From Leptobrachium leishanense (taxonomy: Eukaryota; Chordata; Amphibia; Anura; Megophryidae), in the NCBI GenBank assembly GCA_009667805.1, contig CM019069.1, positions 95,205,204-95,269,203 of the forward strand: a stretch of DNA of 64,000 bases, written 5' to 3'. A model generated the notes under the pieces. It was not told the DNA's origin. It saw only the letters and a list, made by a program, of their open reading frames with translations, and searched no databases. Within the stretch, counting starts at the first letter, position 1. Every line of letters begins with the position of its first letter. The position numbers and the translations under genes are program-made. Positions 21,859-33,097 of the stretch are shown one piece after another.

Positions 21859-22529
21859 TGTGAAGTGGAAATAGGCTGGAAGACGGCCGCCATTGTACAC
21901 AGGCGGCCATCTTGTTCAGAATATTGGTTCACTTGTATATAACTAGACAGGTTTGTAGCTGAGACTAGAATGAGGTATACGTAGAAATTTAGGAATGCGT
22001 TTAGATTAGCAGAAAAGCAATTAAAGCTTTATGAAAGATCTCTGTCTGTTCCTGGCACGGAGGAGAAGCGACTCCAAGGTCGTTGGGGCCCGTGGAAAGA
22101 CGAAGGAGTATAGAAGACCGGGCCCCAGGCCATCTGAATAAACATAGCCGATAGGGAGGGAGGCACTGCCCGGAGAAAGACAGCACAAACAAATCACAGA
22201 CTGTCAAACTAACGAGAAGTGTATCAATTTATAGTTATATGTGGAATGTTCTTTGTGTTCGAATTAATGATGGGAGTATTAACCACGTGGGGTGGAATAG
22301 AGTGTCATAGGGAGGTGGGCTAATGGGGATGTATCTAATTATGTATTTGGGGCATAAAACCTCATGTCTGTGTAATCGGGGCTCACTCTAAGCGATTCAA
22401 TCCTGTGTGAGCACTTGTGTGACGACACAATAAACTCTTGCCTTTCCTGAAAGACTCGTGTTTGGACAATCCTTGCTTGTGTCTGGTCCGGCGCCGTTAA
22501 TGAAGTGAACCTGTCTGACTCCGGCTACA
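21859..22529 (+). mobile_element. Solo LTR of an endogenous retrovirus-like element, copy 1
   Basis: 671-bp sequence starting TGTGAAGTGG and ending CGGCTACA, flanked by the 5-bp duplication GTTGT (21854-21858 and 22530-22534). It lies inside CR1 coding sequence, which resumes precisely after it. A TATA-like GGCATAAAACC is at about 22351 and a polyadenylation signal AATAAA at about 22430, in the order expected of U3 and R. No internal genes remain, as after recombination between paired LTRs. A relative lies at 58838-59433 on the other strand. Confidence 0.88.
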
Positions 22530-22534
22530 GTTGT

Positions 22535-24698
22535 AGGTGAAAATTTGGGATCTAGTGATCACCAGTCAGTATGGTTTAATATAACAACAGGGATGGAGCC
22601 GCACCACACAAGAACGAAAGTTTTAGACTTTAAAAAAACAGATTTTTCTAAAATGAGATTTTGTGTGAAGGAGTCATTATCAGACTGGAGGAGTTTAAAG
22701 GGAGTCCAGGAGAAATGGGATTATTTGAAGGAAGCATTATTGAAGGCCACAGGAATTGCATTCTGCTTGTTAGCAAAAACAAAAAAGGGAAGAAACCACT
22801 GTGGTACTCTGCAGAAGTGGCCAAAATAGTGAAGAACAAAAAGATAGCATTCAATAATTATAAAAAACTCAGAGTGAAGAAGATAGGCAAACCTATAAAA
22901 TTAGGCAGAAAGAGGCAAAGCAATTTATAAGAGCTTCCAAAGCACACGCAGAAGAGAAAATAGCTCAGTCAGTAAAAAAGGGGGACAAAACATTTTTTAG
23001 ATACATAAACGAGAAAAGAAAAGTAAAACAAGGATTAGTTAGATTAAAAACAAAGGAAGGAAGGTATGTAGAAGAGGATAAAAGTCTCGCTGACTGCCTC
23101 AATGAATATTTTTGTTCAGTCTTTGCAGAAGAAAAGGAAGGAAAGGGACCTCAGTTAGGAGAGAACACTAAAGAGACATTTACATATCAGTTTACAGAGG
23201 AGGAGGTTCTACAGCAGCTGTCTAAAGTAAAGACAAATAAGTCAATGGGCCCTGATGGGATCCACCCTAAATTATTAAAAGAGCTCAGTGATGTAATAGC
23301 AAAACCATTAACAGATTTATTTAACCAATCCTTGTTAACGGGAGTCGTCCCAGAAGACTGGAAATTAGCAAATGTTGTGCCCATTTACAAGAAGGGTAGT
23401 AGGGAGGAATCGGGGAACTATAGGCCAGTTAGTTTTACGTCAGTAGTGGGGAAATTAATGGAAACCATGTTAAAGGAAAGGATTGTTGAACATCTAAAAA
23501 CACATAGATTACAGGATCAGAAACAACATGGGTTTACCTCAGGGAGATCATGCCAAACTAATCTTATTGATTTTTTTGATTGGGTAACAAAAATAATAGA
23601 CACAGGTGGTGCAGTAGACATTGTTTATTTAGATTTCAGTAAGGCTTTTGATACTCTTCCGCATAGAAGGCTTATCAATAAATTGCAATCTTTGAGTTTG
23701 GATTCCAATATTGTTGACTGGATTAGGCAGTGGCTGAGTGACAGACAACAGAGGGTTGTGGTAAATGGAGTTTATTCGGCGCAAGGTCTTGTTACCAGTG
23801 GGGTACCTCAGGGTCAGTACTTGGACCCATTCTCTTTAATATTTTTATTAGTGATATTGCAGAAGGTATTAATGGAAAAGTATGTCTTTTTGCTGATGAC
23901 ACAAAGATTTGCAACAGGGTTGACGTTCCTGGAGGGATCAGCCAAATGACAAATGATTTAGGTAAACTAAAAAAATGGTCGGAGTTGTGGCAATTGAGTT
24001 TTAATGTGGATAAGTGCAAGATAATGCACCTGGGACGTAAAAACCCAAGGGCTGAATATAGAATATTTGATACAGTCCTAACCTCAACATCTGAGGAAAG
24101 GGATTTAGGGGTCATTATTTCAGAGGATCTAAGGGTAAGTAGTCAATGTAATAGAGCAGCAGGAAATGCTAGCAGAATGCTTGGTTGTGTAGGGAGAGGT
24201 ATTAGCAGTAGGAAAAGGGAAGTGCTCATGCCACTGTACAGAGCACTGGTGAGACCTCACTTGGAGTACTGTGTGCAGTACTGGAGACCGTATCTCCAGA
24301 AGGATATAGACATCTTAGAGAGAGTTCAGAGAAGGGCTACTAAAATGGTGTACGGCTTGAAGGAGAAAAGTTACCAGGAAAGGCTTAATGATCTTAACAT
24401 GTACAGCTTGGAAAAAAGACGAGACAGAGGAGATATGATAGAAACATTTAAATACGTAAAGGGAATCCACAAGGTAGAGGAAGGGAGTATATTTAAAAGG
24501 AAACAAAATAGCAAAACAAGAGGACATAGTCTTAGATTAGAGGGGCAAAGGTTTAAAAGTAACATCAGGAAGCATTATTTTACTGAGAGGGTGGTGGATA
24601 CATGGAACAGCCTTCCAGTAGAAGTGGTAGAGGCCAAAACAGTAATTGAATTTAAGCAAGCATGGGATAGGCATAAGGCTATCCTAAACAAAAGATAA
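22535..24698 (+). pseudogene. CR1 endonuclease/reverse transcriptase, broken
   Basis: The protein would nick target DNA and copy CR1 RNA. The endonuclease end is visible as ILDLILTNG (before the LTR) and LGSSDHQSVW, containing the SDH catalytic motif. A linker with frame changes follows to about 22926. From there a long frame reads INEKRKVKQG, then RT motifs SMGPDGIHPKLLK, NYRPVSFTSV, YLDFSKAFDTLPH and SGVPQG. A one-base deletion at about 23815 shifts the frame; beyond it come LFADDTK (catalytic Asp pair), FNVDKCKIMHLG and the C-terminus ending at 24698. Apart from the early frame changes, that deletion is the main lesion. Confidence 0.9.
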
Positions 24699-24788
24699 AT
24701 CCAGGTAAAGTATCCATGTAATTGGGCAGACTAGATGGGTCGAAAGGTTCTTATCTGCCGACATTTTTCTATGTTTCTATGTTTCTAT

Positions 24789-26093
24789 TCCCAAGGTGCT
24801 AAGCATGTTCTGGAGACACACATGAATTTTGTTTGCTTGTGTCCTGCTAAGCTGCAAATCCAGATAACTCTATATTAGGCACCTGATATTGCCCTTGAAG
24901 ACCCGTGTTATCTCAATCTCAGGCTTGAAGGGCCCCATTTCTTTTCAATATTTGTACTCAACTCTCACTCTTCATTCTCTATGCCCAAAGATACCTTTTT
25001 TAAATCCCTAAGACGCACCCTCAGAGGCATTGGGCTACAGACTTGAGGGCAAAGCTTGCATATTCTTAGTAATTTCACTAATCATGATCTGCTTCTTTCC
25101 TTGCTGCTCAGTCAGCCTTGGCTGTCAGTTCCAATGATCTGTTAACACATAGAATTGCAAGGCTATCCTTTATTCAACTGTTCAATGGAGCTGCACGTGG
25201 CGAGATTTAAAAAAAAAGCAGCAATGGAATCTGCAATCTACAAAGTAATCAAGTGGTTTGATACACGGAGCTACCTTTAGGGCCCTGTGCCCTGTTCACA
25301 GTTAGGAGACTAGCTACATGCATGATGAGATGGTGAGGAGATTTTATGATTCCAGCCCTGAGCCCTATAGGAGAGCCGATTCGGGCTGGCTCTTACCTCT
25401 GTCTGGTCCACCCCTCTCCACCTTCTGCTCCAGGATTTTCCTGCAGCCTGCTAGGTCCTTGACCACCTGACCAATACCACTGGCCTACTCCATTTATAAG
25501 CAAATCCCTCCCATTCAGCAGTGCACTGTCACACAGGTCTATCTGCTGTCTGTATTTCTCCCATTTATCCTTTGTTTATTTAGATCAAGCTATTTTGGGC
25601 TCCTTGTTTCCCTTGTCTGTTTGTCCCTCTATATGCCTTGTTCGTGCCATTTGTTTTGGTTATATTTCCTTGTTTTTCCCTGTATTTTTGTTTGTTGTTT
25701 TCCCTTGTTTTTCTCTTTCCTTGCTCCTCTGTGGTTTATTTTTCTGTTTTGTACCGACTCCTGGCTCTGTCTGACTAATCATTCTGGTTGTGACTCCTGG
25801 CTCTATCAGTTCTGGTTCCTAACTTCGGCTTTTGTCCTTTGACTTCATCTCTTGATATTTCCCTTAGTACTTCACTGCATTGTATTATATTTGCTTCACA
25901 CCGCAAAACTGTAACCACCCTTAGTTTCTTTTTCTATGGCCATCTAAGCACTGGTGTTTAGATTAGGGTTTCCTTGTATGCTGCTGGGTGCCTGTGTGGT
26001 TCTCCCTTTGCCCATCCTGCTGTTCAGTGTTGTGTCCTTTCTGCCGCTTTCCTTGTGCAGTTATGCAGTCAGCAGCACTCCTGCTATCACAAA
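24789..26093. other. Unclassified repeat-like sequence, no gene seen
   Basis: No ORF with a recognisable domain. From about 25490 to 25930 the text is TTG/CCT-rich (TTTCCCTTG, CTCCTGGCTCT) and resembles, on the opposite strand, the inside of the next TIR element. It may be part of a retroelement LTR or of a related insertion, but no ends were found. Confidence 0.35.
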
Positions 26094-26978
26094 TGTCACA
26101 AAGGGGGCACCTGGCACAGGCCAAGGTGAGGCCCTGGATCATAGGAAAGCCTCAATATGCAGACAACCAATACAGCACAAAACTGAGAAACACAATCTGG
26201 ACCAGAGACTTCTGCACAATAACACAGCAGCCCTATTCTGAAAGACCGGTCTCTTAAGATAGCCGGATCTATACTATAGAAGAAATAAAAACGTAGCACT
26301 GTGCAGATTCTGGGAAAAATGCAGGAGAGGCAGAATATATAAATAACAACAAAACAGACTTGGATGATGCAGAGACGTGGTCAAGAGGAAAAAGCAAGGA
26401 GTCAGAACCAGAGTAAGAAATACATATGCCAGGGTTCCAGAACCGGGAGGGAGGTCAGCCAGGCCAAAGGGTCAAAACCAGAGAATCAGAATAACATATA
26501 ACATGAACAGGAAACCAATAACAGCGAGGCAAAACAACTAAGAACTAAATACACAGGAAAATAACTAGACATAAACCAGAGCACGAAATACCTGAGGAAA
26601 CAGCAGACAGACGAGACAAAACCAAAGAAATGAACTAAACAGGAAAATACCAACGAGGACTATAAATAACAGCAGGGAGCTCTAGAACACAGACTGGATA
26701 TACAGGCAGACTGGGTCAATGACAGAGCAATGGATTATGGGCTCACTGCTCTAAAAAGGACACACAAGGACCAGCAGGTGAGCTGCAGCAGTCGGGAAGC
26801 AATTAACCCCTAAGCTGCAACCTAGGACTAGCAGCCTGGGGTGAAGCCAGCCCATAAATATACAAGAATACAGAGGACAGGGGGACAGGGCTGGAACGAT
26901 GAAACGCGACACCTGCCTTCTGGGCTATCAATCCCGATTTGGGCCCCAGCTCGGCTCATGCCAGGTGCCTCTGTGACA
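26094..26978. mobile_element. TIR element with TGTCACA ends, unclassified
   Basis: Left end TGTCACAAAGGGGGCACCTG and right end CAGGTGCC-type inverse (TGCCAGGTGCCTCTGTGACA) pair over about 25 bp. No transposase and no convincing target duplication. The minus strand has many TTTCCT/CTGGTT words. Because it also starts TG and ends CA, an LTR with unusually long inverted ends cannot be ruled out. Confidence 0.5.
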
Positions 26979-28509
26979 GGAGAACACCTGTCACAGGTAA
27001 AGCAAGCGTACTGCTTAACTTTAGCTTATGGAAACATCAGTTTTATGGGAGCAGACGTAAAGATATTAAAGGGCCTAAAAAAGATTGCTAACACAACCTC
27101 TTGCAAGACTTGAAAGCGTTTCAGTCAACCAGGAACAACTAATTCGACCCATAGAGTCCAATGTCCCTTTAATTCCATGTCCTGGCCAGAAAATTAAGTT
27201 TAGCAGCCGGGAGCAATGCCATACATCATTTGCATCCTTCATAGTAGATATACATTCAGGGCTCTCCACAGCAAACATCTGGGTTATGACCATTCCAATC
27301 ATTCTCCCAGCTAGCAGCTCTGGCTCTTGCACAGAATATGATAAAGGTTTAGGAAGTAATGTTCCTAAATCTGCTGTGCAACATACACTGCACAAAGCTT
27401 TGGGTAGACAGAAGGAGGAAGAGGTAGAATCATCGCTCAGTGTGAAACAGACTTGGCTAACGGTGCCATAATTCACTGCAGTTATAAGTATAGTTGCCCA
27501 GGGACACTAAGACCATAAATCTTTTTGGGACATAAGTCATGCTTTGAGTATCCTGTTCGATTATGACACTGGCAGAATTACATTGTGCCATCCATGGAAT
27601 TAGAGCTCTGCACTGTATTTATATTAAGCTGGTATAAAAAGAGATTTCTACTTCAAAGAGTTAAAATTAAGATCATCTAGAATGATAAGAGCAATTATCA
27701 TTATTTCAATTGCAACCTGCTGCCTTAAGAATATATTTTAATGCTTGACTGTTCAAATAGGTTGCTTTTGAAAGAGTTAAGGCTTCAGAAAAACCCTGCA
27801 GTGTTAATCCAATAAATACTGAAAGAGAAATGCAATCTGGTTAATAGAACGTAAAAGGCCGTACCGCTTCTAGCTGTGAAATCGCACTCGCAGGCAACAT
27901 GTATGGCTACAAAACTGTTCAACCAAGCTTCGCCTGGTCAGTTTATAAGAATGAAATCTCATAGGAATCTGAAAAAAAGTTGCAATATGCAATTATCTTA
28001 GCTGTCAGAAGTGCAGTGGTTATATATTGCAGTTCTATTCAGTTTAGGTAACAATAAAGCAATTACCTGACAGAAGTAGAGGACAACATACTGTGTGAAT
28101 GGAATTTTATTCTTAGTTGGTTAAATTGAAATAAAACACTAAAATCATACTCTTCTGCGAAAAGAACATGAACCGATAATCACATACTGCTGCACAAGGC
28201 TGCCCACATCTCTATATAAATGTTTTCATAAATGCTTATTATTGAGAGGTTGAATATGAACTTGCATTTAAATTCAGAAATATGTGAGTGGCAAATGTGA
28301 TTACTGTATTTTGGAATCATTAAAGAAAAAAGTTGTAGGTGCTATAAACATTGGATAGTCTGTCAGGAGTGCCTGTCTCCATACGAAATCGCATCCATAT
28401 ACAATTGCATTACATAGTAATGATTATTTCAAAATACATAGTAATGTTGACTTTAACTGTTGATTTCACACAGGGTCCACATTATCAACATACAGGCAGA
28501 AATTATCTT
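26979..28509. other. No recognised gene; overlapping open frames at 27.1-27.5 kb
   Basis: A perfect 10-bp inverted pair, CTGTGACAGG and CCTGTCACAG, sits at 26971-26996. At 27075-27476 both strands are open for about 130 codons (plus 27085-27471, minus 27476-27075). Neither translation shows a domain I recognise. The remainder to 28509 is AT-rich without repeats or RNA genes that I can identify. Confidence 0.4.
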
Positions 28510-28943
28510 TGTGACGGTAGTGTGGTATAGCCACTGGACATTCGAGTCAATGCTTCAGTGTTTTCTTTATTTGGGCAGCCACAGCACATGCAGAGTGAGA
28601 GCAAAAATATAACAATATAAAGCAAAGCGTACTCCTTATGTGGAGCCTAAAAAAACATTTGGTATTCCTAACTATAATATTGGGTGGCTAAGCCACTTAC
28701 CAATACTGCAAAAATTAAACAGAAAGTACTTCTCTTTTTAACTTCAGGATCTTTCCTCCTTCTCTACTGCACACAACGCAAAGACTGCCCCTCTCAGAGG
28801 GAACAACAGCTCAAATAAGGAGGGCAGTCCTGTCCTAATCAGGCATCAGCTGTGAGTTAATCCTATAGGGGAAAAAGGGCATACTCCATTTGCCTGCCAA
28901 TAAAACTGTGGTTTATCATCCTGCCCCTAATCACACCGTCACA
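28510..28943. mobile_element. TIR element with TGTGACGGT ends (434 bp)
   Basis: Left TGTGACGGTAGTGTGG and right, inverted, TGTGACGGTGTGATTAGGGG. The right-hand end continues GGCAGGAT, matching the foldback element at 38067-38236 (TGTGGCAGTGTGATTAGGGG). Non-coding. Flanking duplication is no longer than TT. Superfamily not assigned. Confidence 0.6.
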
Positions 28944-29287
28944 TTAGTTACTTTGGACTTTGCGTGCATGGACTTAGAGATGCGTTTGGGGGGGTGCGGA
29001 CCTGATGTTTAGTATTGTTTCCTGGCTCTCTCCTGTGTTGGAGTCACCATGTCCCTACAGTTCTAGGTGCAGGGTGTCTGTGTTTTCTTTGCAATAATCC
29101 CTTATATCTGCATTGAATTATTATTCCCAATTTTGTTTTGACCCAGGAAGGAGCTCCGGCTATTGACTGGGTGTGTTTGTGCCAGAATCAGTACTTCTTC
29201 GTGATACTTACGGCGAGGGGAGCTTTATGCACGTGGGTATAGGGCCCCACATTACAATCTTTGTGTCGTCAGCAGTGAAGGGGTTAA
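28944..29287. other. Intergenic, ending in a TTAA-MITE terminus
   Basis: No gene. The last 25 bp (GTCAGCAGTGAAGGGGTTAA) match the terminus of the TTAA family in this window. The Tc1 element starts immediately after TTAA at 29284-29287 without its own left terminus, so this is a deletion or recombination junction. Confidence 0.5.
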
Positions 29288-31739
29288 ACAACACAATGTA
29301 ATTCCAAATCAATCACACGTCTATGAAATCAAACTGTCCACTTAGGACAACACTGATTGACAATCAAGTCCACATGCTGTTGTGCAAATGGAATCGACAA
29401 AAGGAGGGAAGCATAGGCAGGTAGCAAGACATCCCCAATAAAAGAGTGGTTCTGCAGGTGGTGACCACAGACCACTTCTCAGTTCCTATGCTTTCTGGCT
29501 GATGGTTTGGTCACTTTTGAATGCTGGCGGTGCTGTCACTCTAGTGGTAGCATGAGTCGAAGTCTACAACCCACACAAGTGGCTCAGGTAGTGCAGCTCA
29601 TCCAGTATGGCACATCAATGCGAGCTGTGGCAAGAAGGTTTGCTGTGTCTGTCAGCGTAGTGTCCAGAGCATGGAGGCGCTACCAGGAGACAGGCCAGTA
29701 CATCAGGAGACATGGAGGAGGCTGTAGGAGGGCAACAACCCAGCAGCAGGACCGCTACCTCTGCCTTTGTGCAAGGAGAGACAGGAGGAGCACTGCCAGA
29801 GCCCTGCAAAATGACCTCCAGCGGTCCACAAATGTGCATGTGGCTGCTCAAACGGTCAGAAACAGACTCCATGAGGGTAGTATGAGGGCCCGACATCCAG
29901 AGGTGGGGGTTGTGCTTACAGCCCAACACCGTGCAGGACGTTTGGCATTTGCCAGAGAAAACCAAGATTGGCAGCTTCGCCACTGGCGCCCTGTGCTCTT
30001 CACAGATGAAAGCAGGTTCACAATGAGCACATGTGACAGACGTGACAGGGTCTGGAGAAGCCGTGGAGAACGTTCTGCTGCCTGCAACATCCTCCAGCAT
30101 GACCGGTTTGGCAGTGGGTCAGTAATGGTGTGGGGTGGCATTTCCTTAGGGGGCCGCACAGCCCTCCATGTGCTCGCCAGAGGTAGCCTGACTGCCATTA
30201 GGTACCGAGATGAGATCCTCAGACCCCTTGTGAGACCATATGCTGGTGCGGTTGGCCCTGGGTTCCTCCTAATGCAAGGCAATGCTAGACCTCATGTTGT
30301 TGGAGTGTGTCAGCAGTTCCTGCAAGACGAAGGCATTGATGCTATGGACTGGCCCGCCCGTTCCCCAGACCTGAATCCAATTGAGCACATTTGCGACATC
30401 ATGTCTCGCTCCATCCACCAACGCCACGTTGCACCACAGACTGTCCAGGAGTTGGGGGATGCTTTAGTCCAGGTGTGGGAGGAGATCCCTCAGGAGACCA
30501 TCCGCCACCTCATCAGGAGTAGGGATGAGACGAACACCCCCGAGTTCGGTTCGAATTCGAACTCGAACACGAATTCAATACAAGTCAATGGGACTCAAAA
30601 TTCGATTTTTAGAGTGCCCTCCAAGAGGGCATATATGCTAGATATTTGCCATAAAAGGTGTATGGGGGTCCGGGTAGTGCCCTGGGGGACAGGAAACCAG
30701 GACAAAAAGTTTTTAAAAAAAAGACGTTTTTAACCCCTTCACTGCTGACGACGTGTGGGACACGTCCTCAGTTACTCCCGCTGTATGCTGAGGAGGACGT
30801 GTCCCACACGTCATCAGCTTTGCGGGACACCCGGCGGAGATACTCACCTCTCTGTCCGGGGTCCCGCGGAGTTCTGACTTCAGCGTCCTCAGACACTGAA
30901 GTCAAGCTCCTCCCGACGTAAATGATGTCATCGCGCCATGCACAATGACGTCATTTCCAGGCGACCCCCCAGCAATGCTGGGAGATCGTCTGGAAGGGAG
31001 AGGGGGATCCGTTCGGATCCCTCTCCGTCCCGATCGGGAGGTCCCACAAAAAAGGCCAGGCTTGTTACTTTTAACCCCTTAGTGACCGGGCGGTTTTACA
31101 CAAATCCGTCCTTTAGTGACCGCTGCTGTTTTTACGTTTCTGCGCTGTTAGTGTTTACGTCAAATTTTCCTCTTACTCGTTTATGTAACCCACACATATT
31201 TTACACTGTTTTTCTCGTCATTAAATGGACTTTATAAAGATACCATTTTTTTCATCATTTCATATAATTTACTATAAAAAATATTGTGAAATATTACAAA
31301 AAAATGAAAAAACACCACTTTTTCGAACTTTGACCCCCAAAATTTCTTATGTATCAACAACCGTCAAAAAAATTTAATTCCTTAGTAGTTTCTAAATTTA
31401 GTTCTGAGTTTAGCAATACCCAATGTTTACATATTCCTCGCTTTTTTCCTTATTTTATGCAACAATAAGTGCAAGTAGCACTTCGCAATTTCCAAAGAGT
31501 TTATTTTCAAAACTAGTGATAGTGACATTGTAACACTGATATCGGTCACTAATTCCTGAATAACCCTCCACATATACATATTTTTTTTAAAGTACACAAA
31601 TCAAGGTATTAAACTTGGGATATTTTGACTCTTTCCATGCAAACCATTTTACCACAAATCTATGCCAAAGTTTGAGAAAAAAAAAAGTTTTGGTGATTTT
31701 TTTTTTGAACGCAATTTAAGAATACATGTACTGTGAACT

Positions 31740-32965
31740 TTAAGGTTTACTGCCAAAAAACACCCCAAAATATGTTCAGCAACATCTTCTGAGTAAATTG
31801 ATACCACCCATGTATAGGTATGTCGGGTCATTTGGGGGCTAATAGGCCTTATTTGGGGGGTGCGCATTTCAGTTTTCCAACTTGGAATTTTCACATTTCG
31901 TCATCATGCACCCATGTCCTATTTGGGACATTTTTGAAGCCGGCCAAAGTAATTTACCCCCATCAAACCATATATTTTTAGAAAGGGCACACCCTAGGGT
32001 GCTTCAAAGAGTTGTATTTTAACACTTTCCATGCACTAGCTCTATGTCAAACTTTCAGGTAGTCACTTTTTGTGTTATTTTTTCACACACATTGTACTTT
32101 AGGCATGAATTGTCAAATCCAGTTATGGGTTACTGCCAAAAAACACCCCAAAATATGTTCAGCAACATCTTCTGAGTAAAGTGATACCACCCCATATATA
32201 GATTTGTTCTGTTGTTTTTGGGGTGCTACGCCAATCTTTTGACATGTGCTTGTAATTTTTCTAATTTGACATATCTTCTTTGCTTATCTTCTTTTTAGGG
32301 GCCTTTTTACATACCCCAGTTTTATGAACGTGCATATATTTGGTAAGCTAACACCCCAAAGTATTGTAAATGGAGTGTTTTTATGCCATGGATGCAACCG
32401 TTTGCTCCAAACAAATTGGATACTGTTTGGTGGTCATTTTTCATTTTCACACCCACATCAGTTTTGGACTGTGATTTAGGAGACACTGTTGTTTGTTACT
32501 GCATGAAAACTCTCCAGGTTGTTTTCTGCAAGGTCTCCTGAGTACACCCATGCCCCCCATGCATAGGTTTGCCAGGATTTTGGGAAGGTTCAAATACAAT
32601 TTTTATGACTTTGTCATTGGAGTTGAAATTGAGATTATTTCTTCAGCTAGGCCTATCTTTGGTTTTGGGTCTACCGCATACCCCAGTTTGAATTATTGCC
32701 AGAAATTTTTTATATTTGTTATGTTGACACCCCAAGGTATTGCATATGGAGTGCTTTGATGCCATGGATGCAACGGTTTTAGCCCAAAACATTTGAGAAG
32801 GTGTGTGGCGGTAATTTTTCAATATTCAGATTTTTACGCCCACATTAGATTTGGACTGTGATTTAGGAGACACTGTTGTTTGTTACTGCATGAAAACTCT
32901 CCAGGTTGTTTTCTGCAAGGTCTCCTGAGTACACCCATGCCCCCCATGCATAGGTGTGCAAAGAT
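31740..32965. repeat. Diverged direct repeats in piggyBac 3' region
   Basis: Blocks at about 31744 and 32128 share CCCCAAAATATGTTCAGCAA and TCTTCTGAGTAAA. Blocks at about 32460 and 32847 are nearly identical for about 110 bp (TTTGGACTGTGATTTAGGAG through GCATAGGT). All four share a pattern of TCTYCTGAGTA followed by a CCA-rich stretch and TATAGGT/CATAGGT, so they look like one ancestral module at roughly 340-390 bp spacing. Non-coding, between the left terminus and the transposase stop. Confidence 0.8.
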
Positions 32966-33097
32966 TTTGGCAAAATACAGCACCAATTGTAGAACATAAA
33001 AATGTAGGAATAAAATGTAAAAGTCTGGTGCAGTAAAAGAAAAAAAAAACTAAACTGAACTAACTAACTAGAGTGTAAGAAAAAATAGAAAGGAAAA

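Larger units (their letters stand above)
21681..24788 (+). mobile_element. CR1 LINE, 5'-truncated
   Basis: Plus-strand CR1 LINE: the last part of the endonuclease, the full reverse transcriptase region and the 3' tail with GGGCAGACTAGATGGGTCG and repeated TTTCTATG octamers at about 24763-24788, which are typical of CR1. It starts inside the endonuclease region at about 21681 and is interrupted by a solo LTR. The reverse transcriptase part is well preserved, making this the youngest-looking LINE in the window. The 3' fragments at 15302 and 35371 are the same family. Confidence 0.92.

Noticed and set aside
29615..30282. Minus-strand ORFs of 161 and 144 residues at 29.6-30.3 kb
   Set aside because: Antisense shadows of the Tc1 transposase, which is clearly identified on the plus strand.
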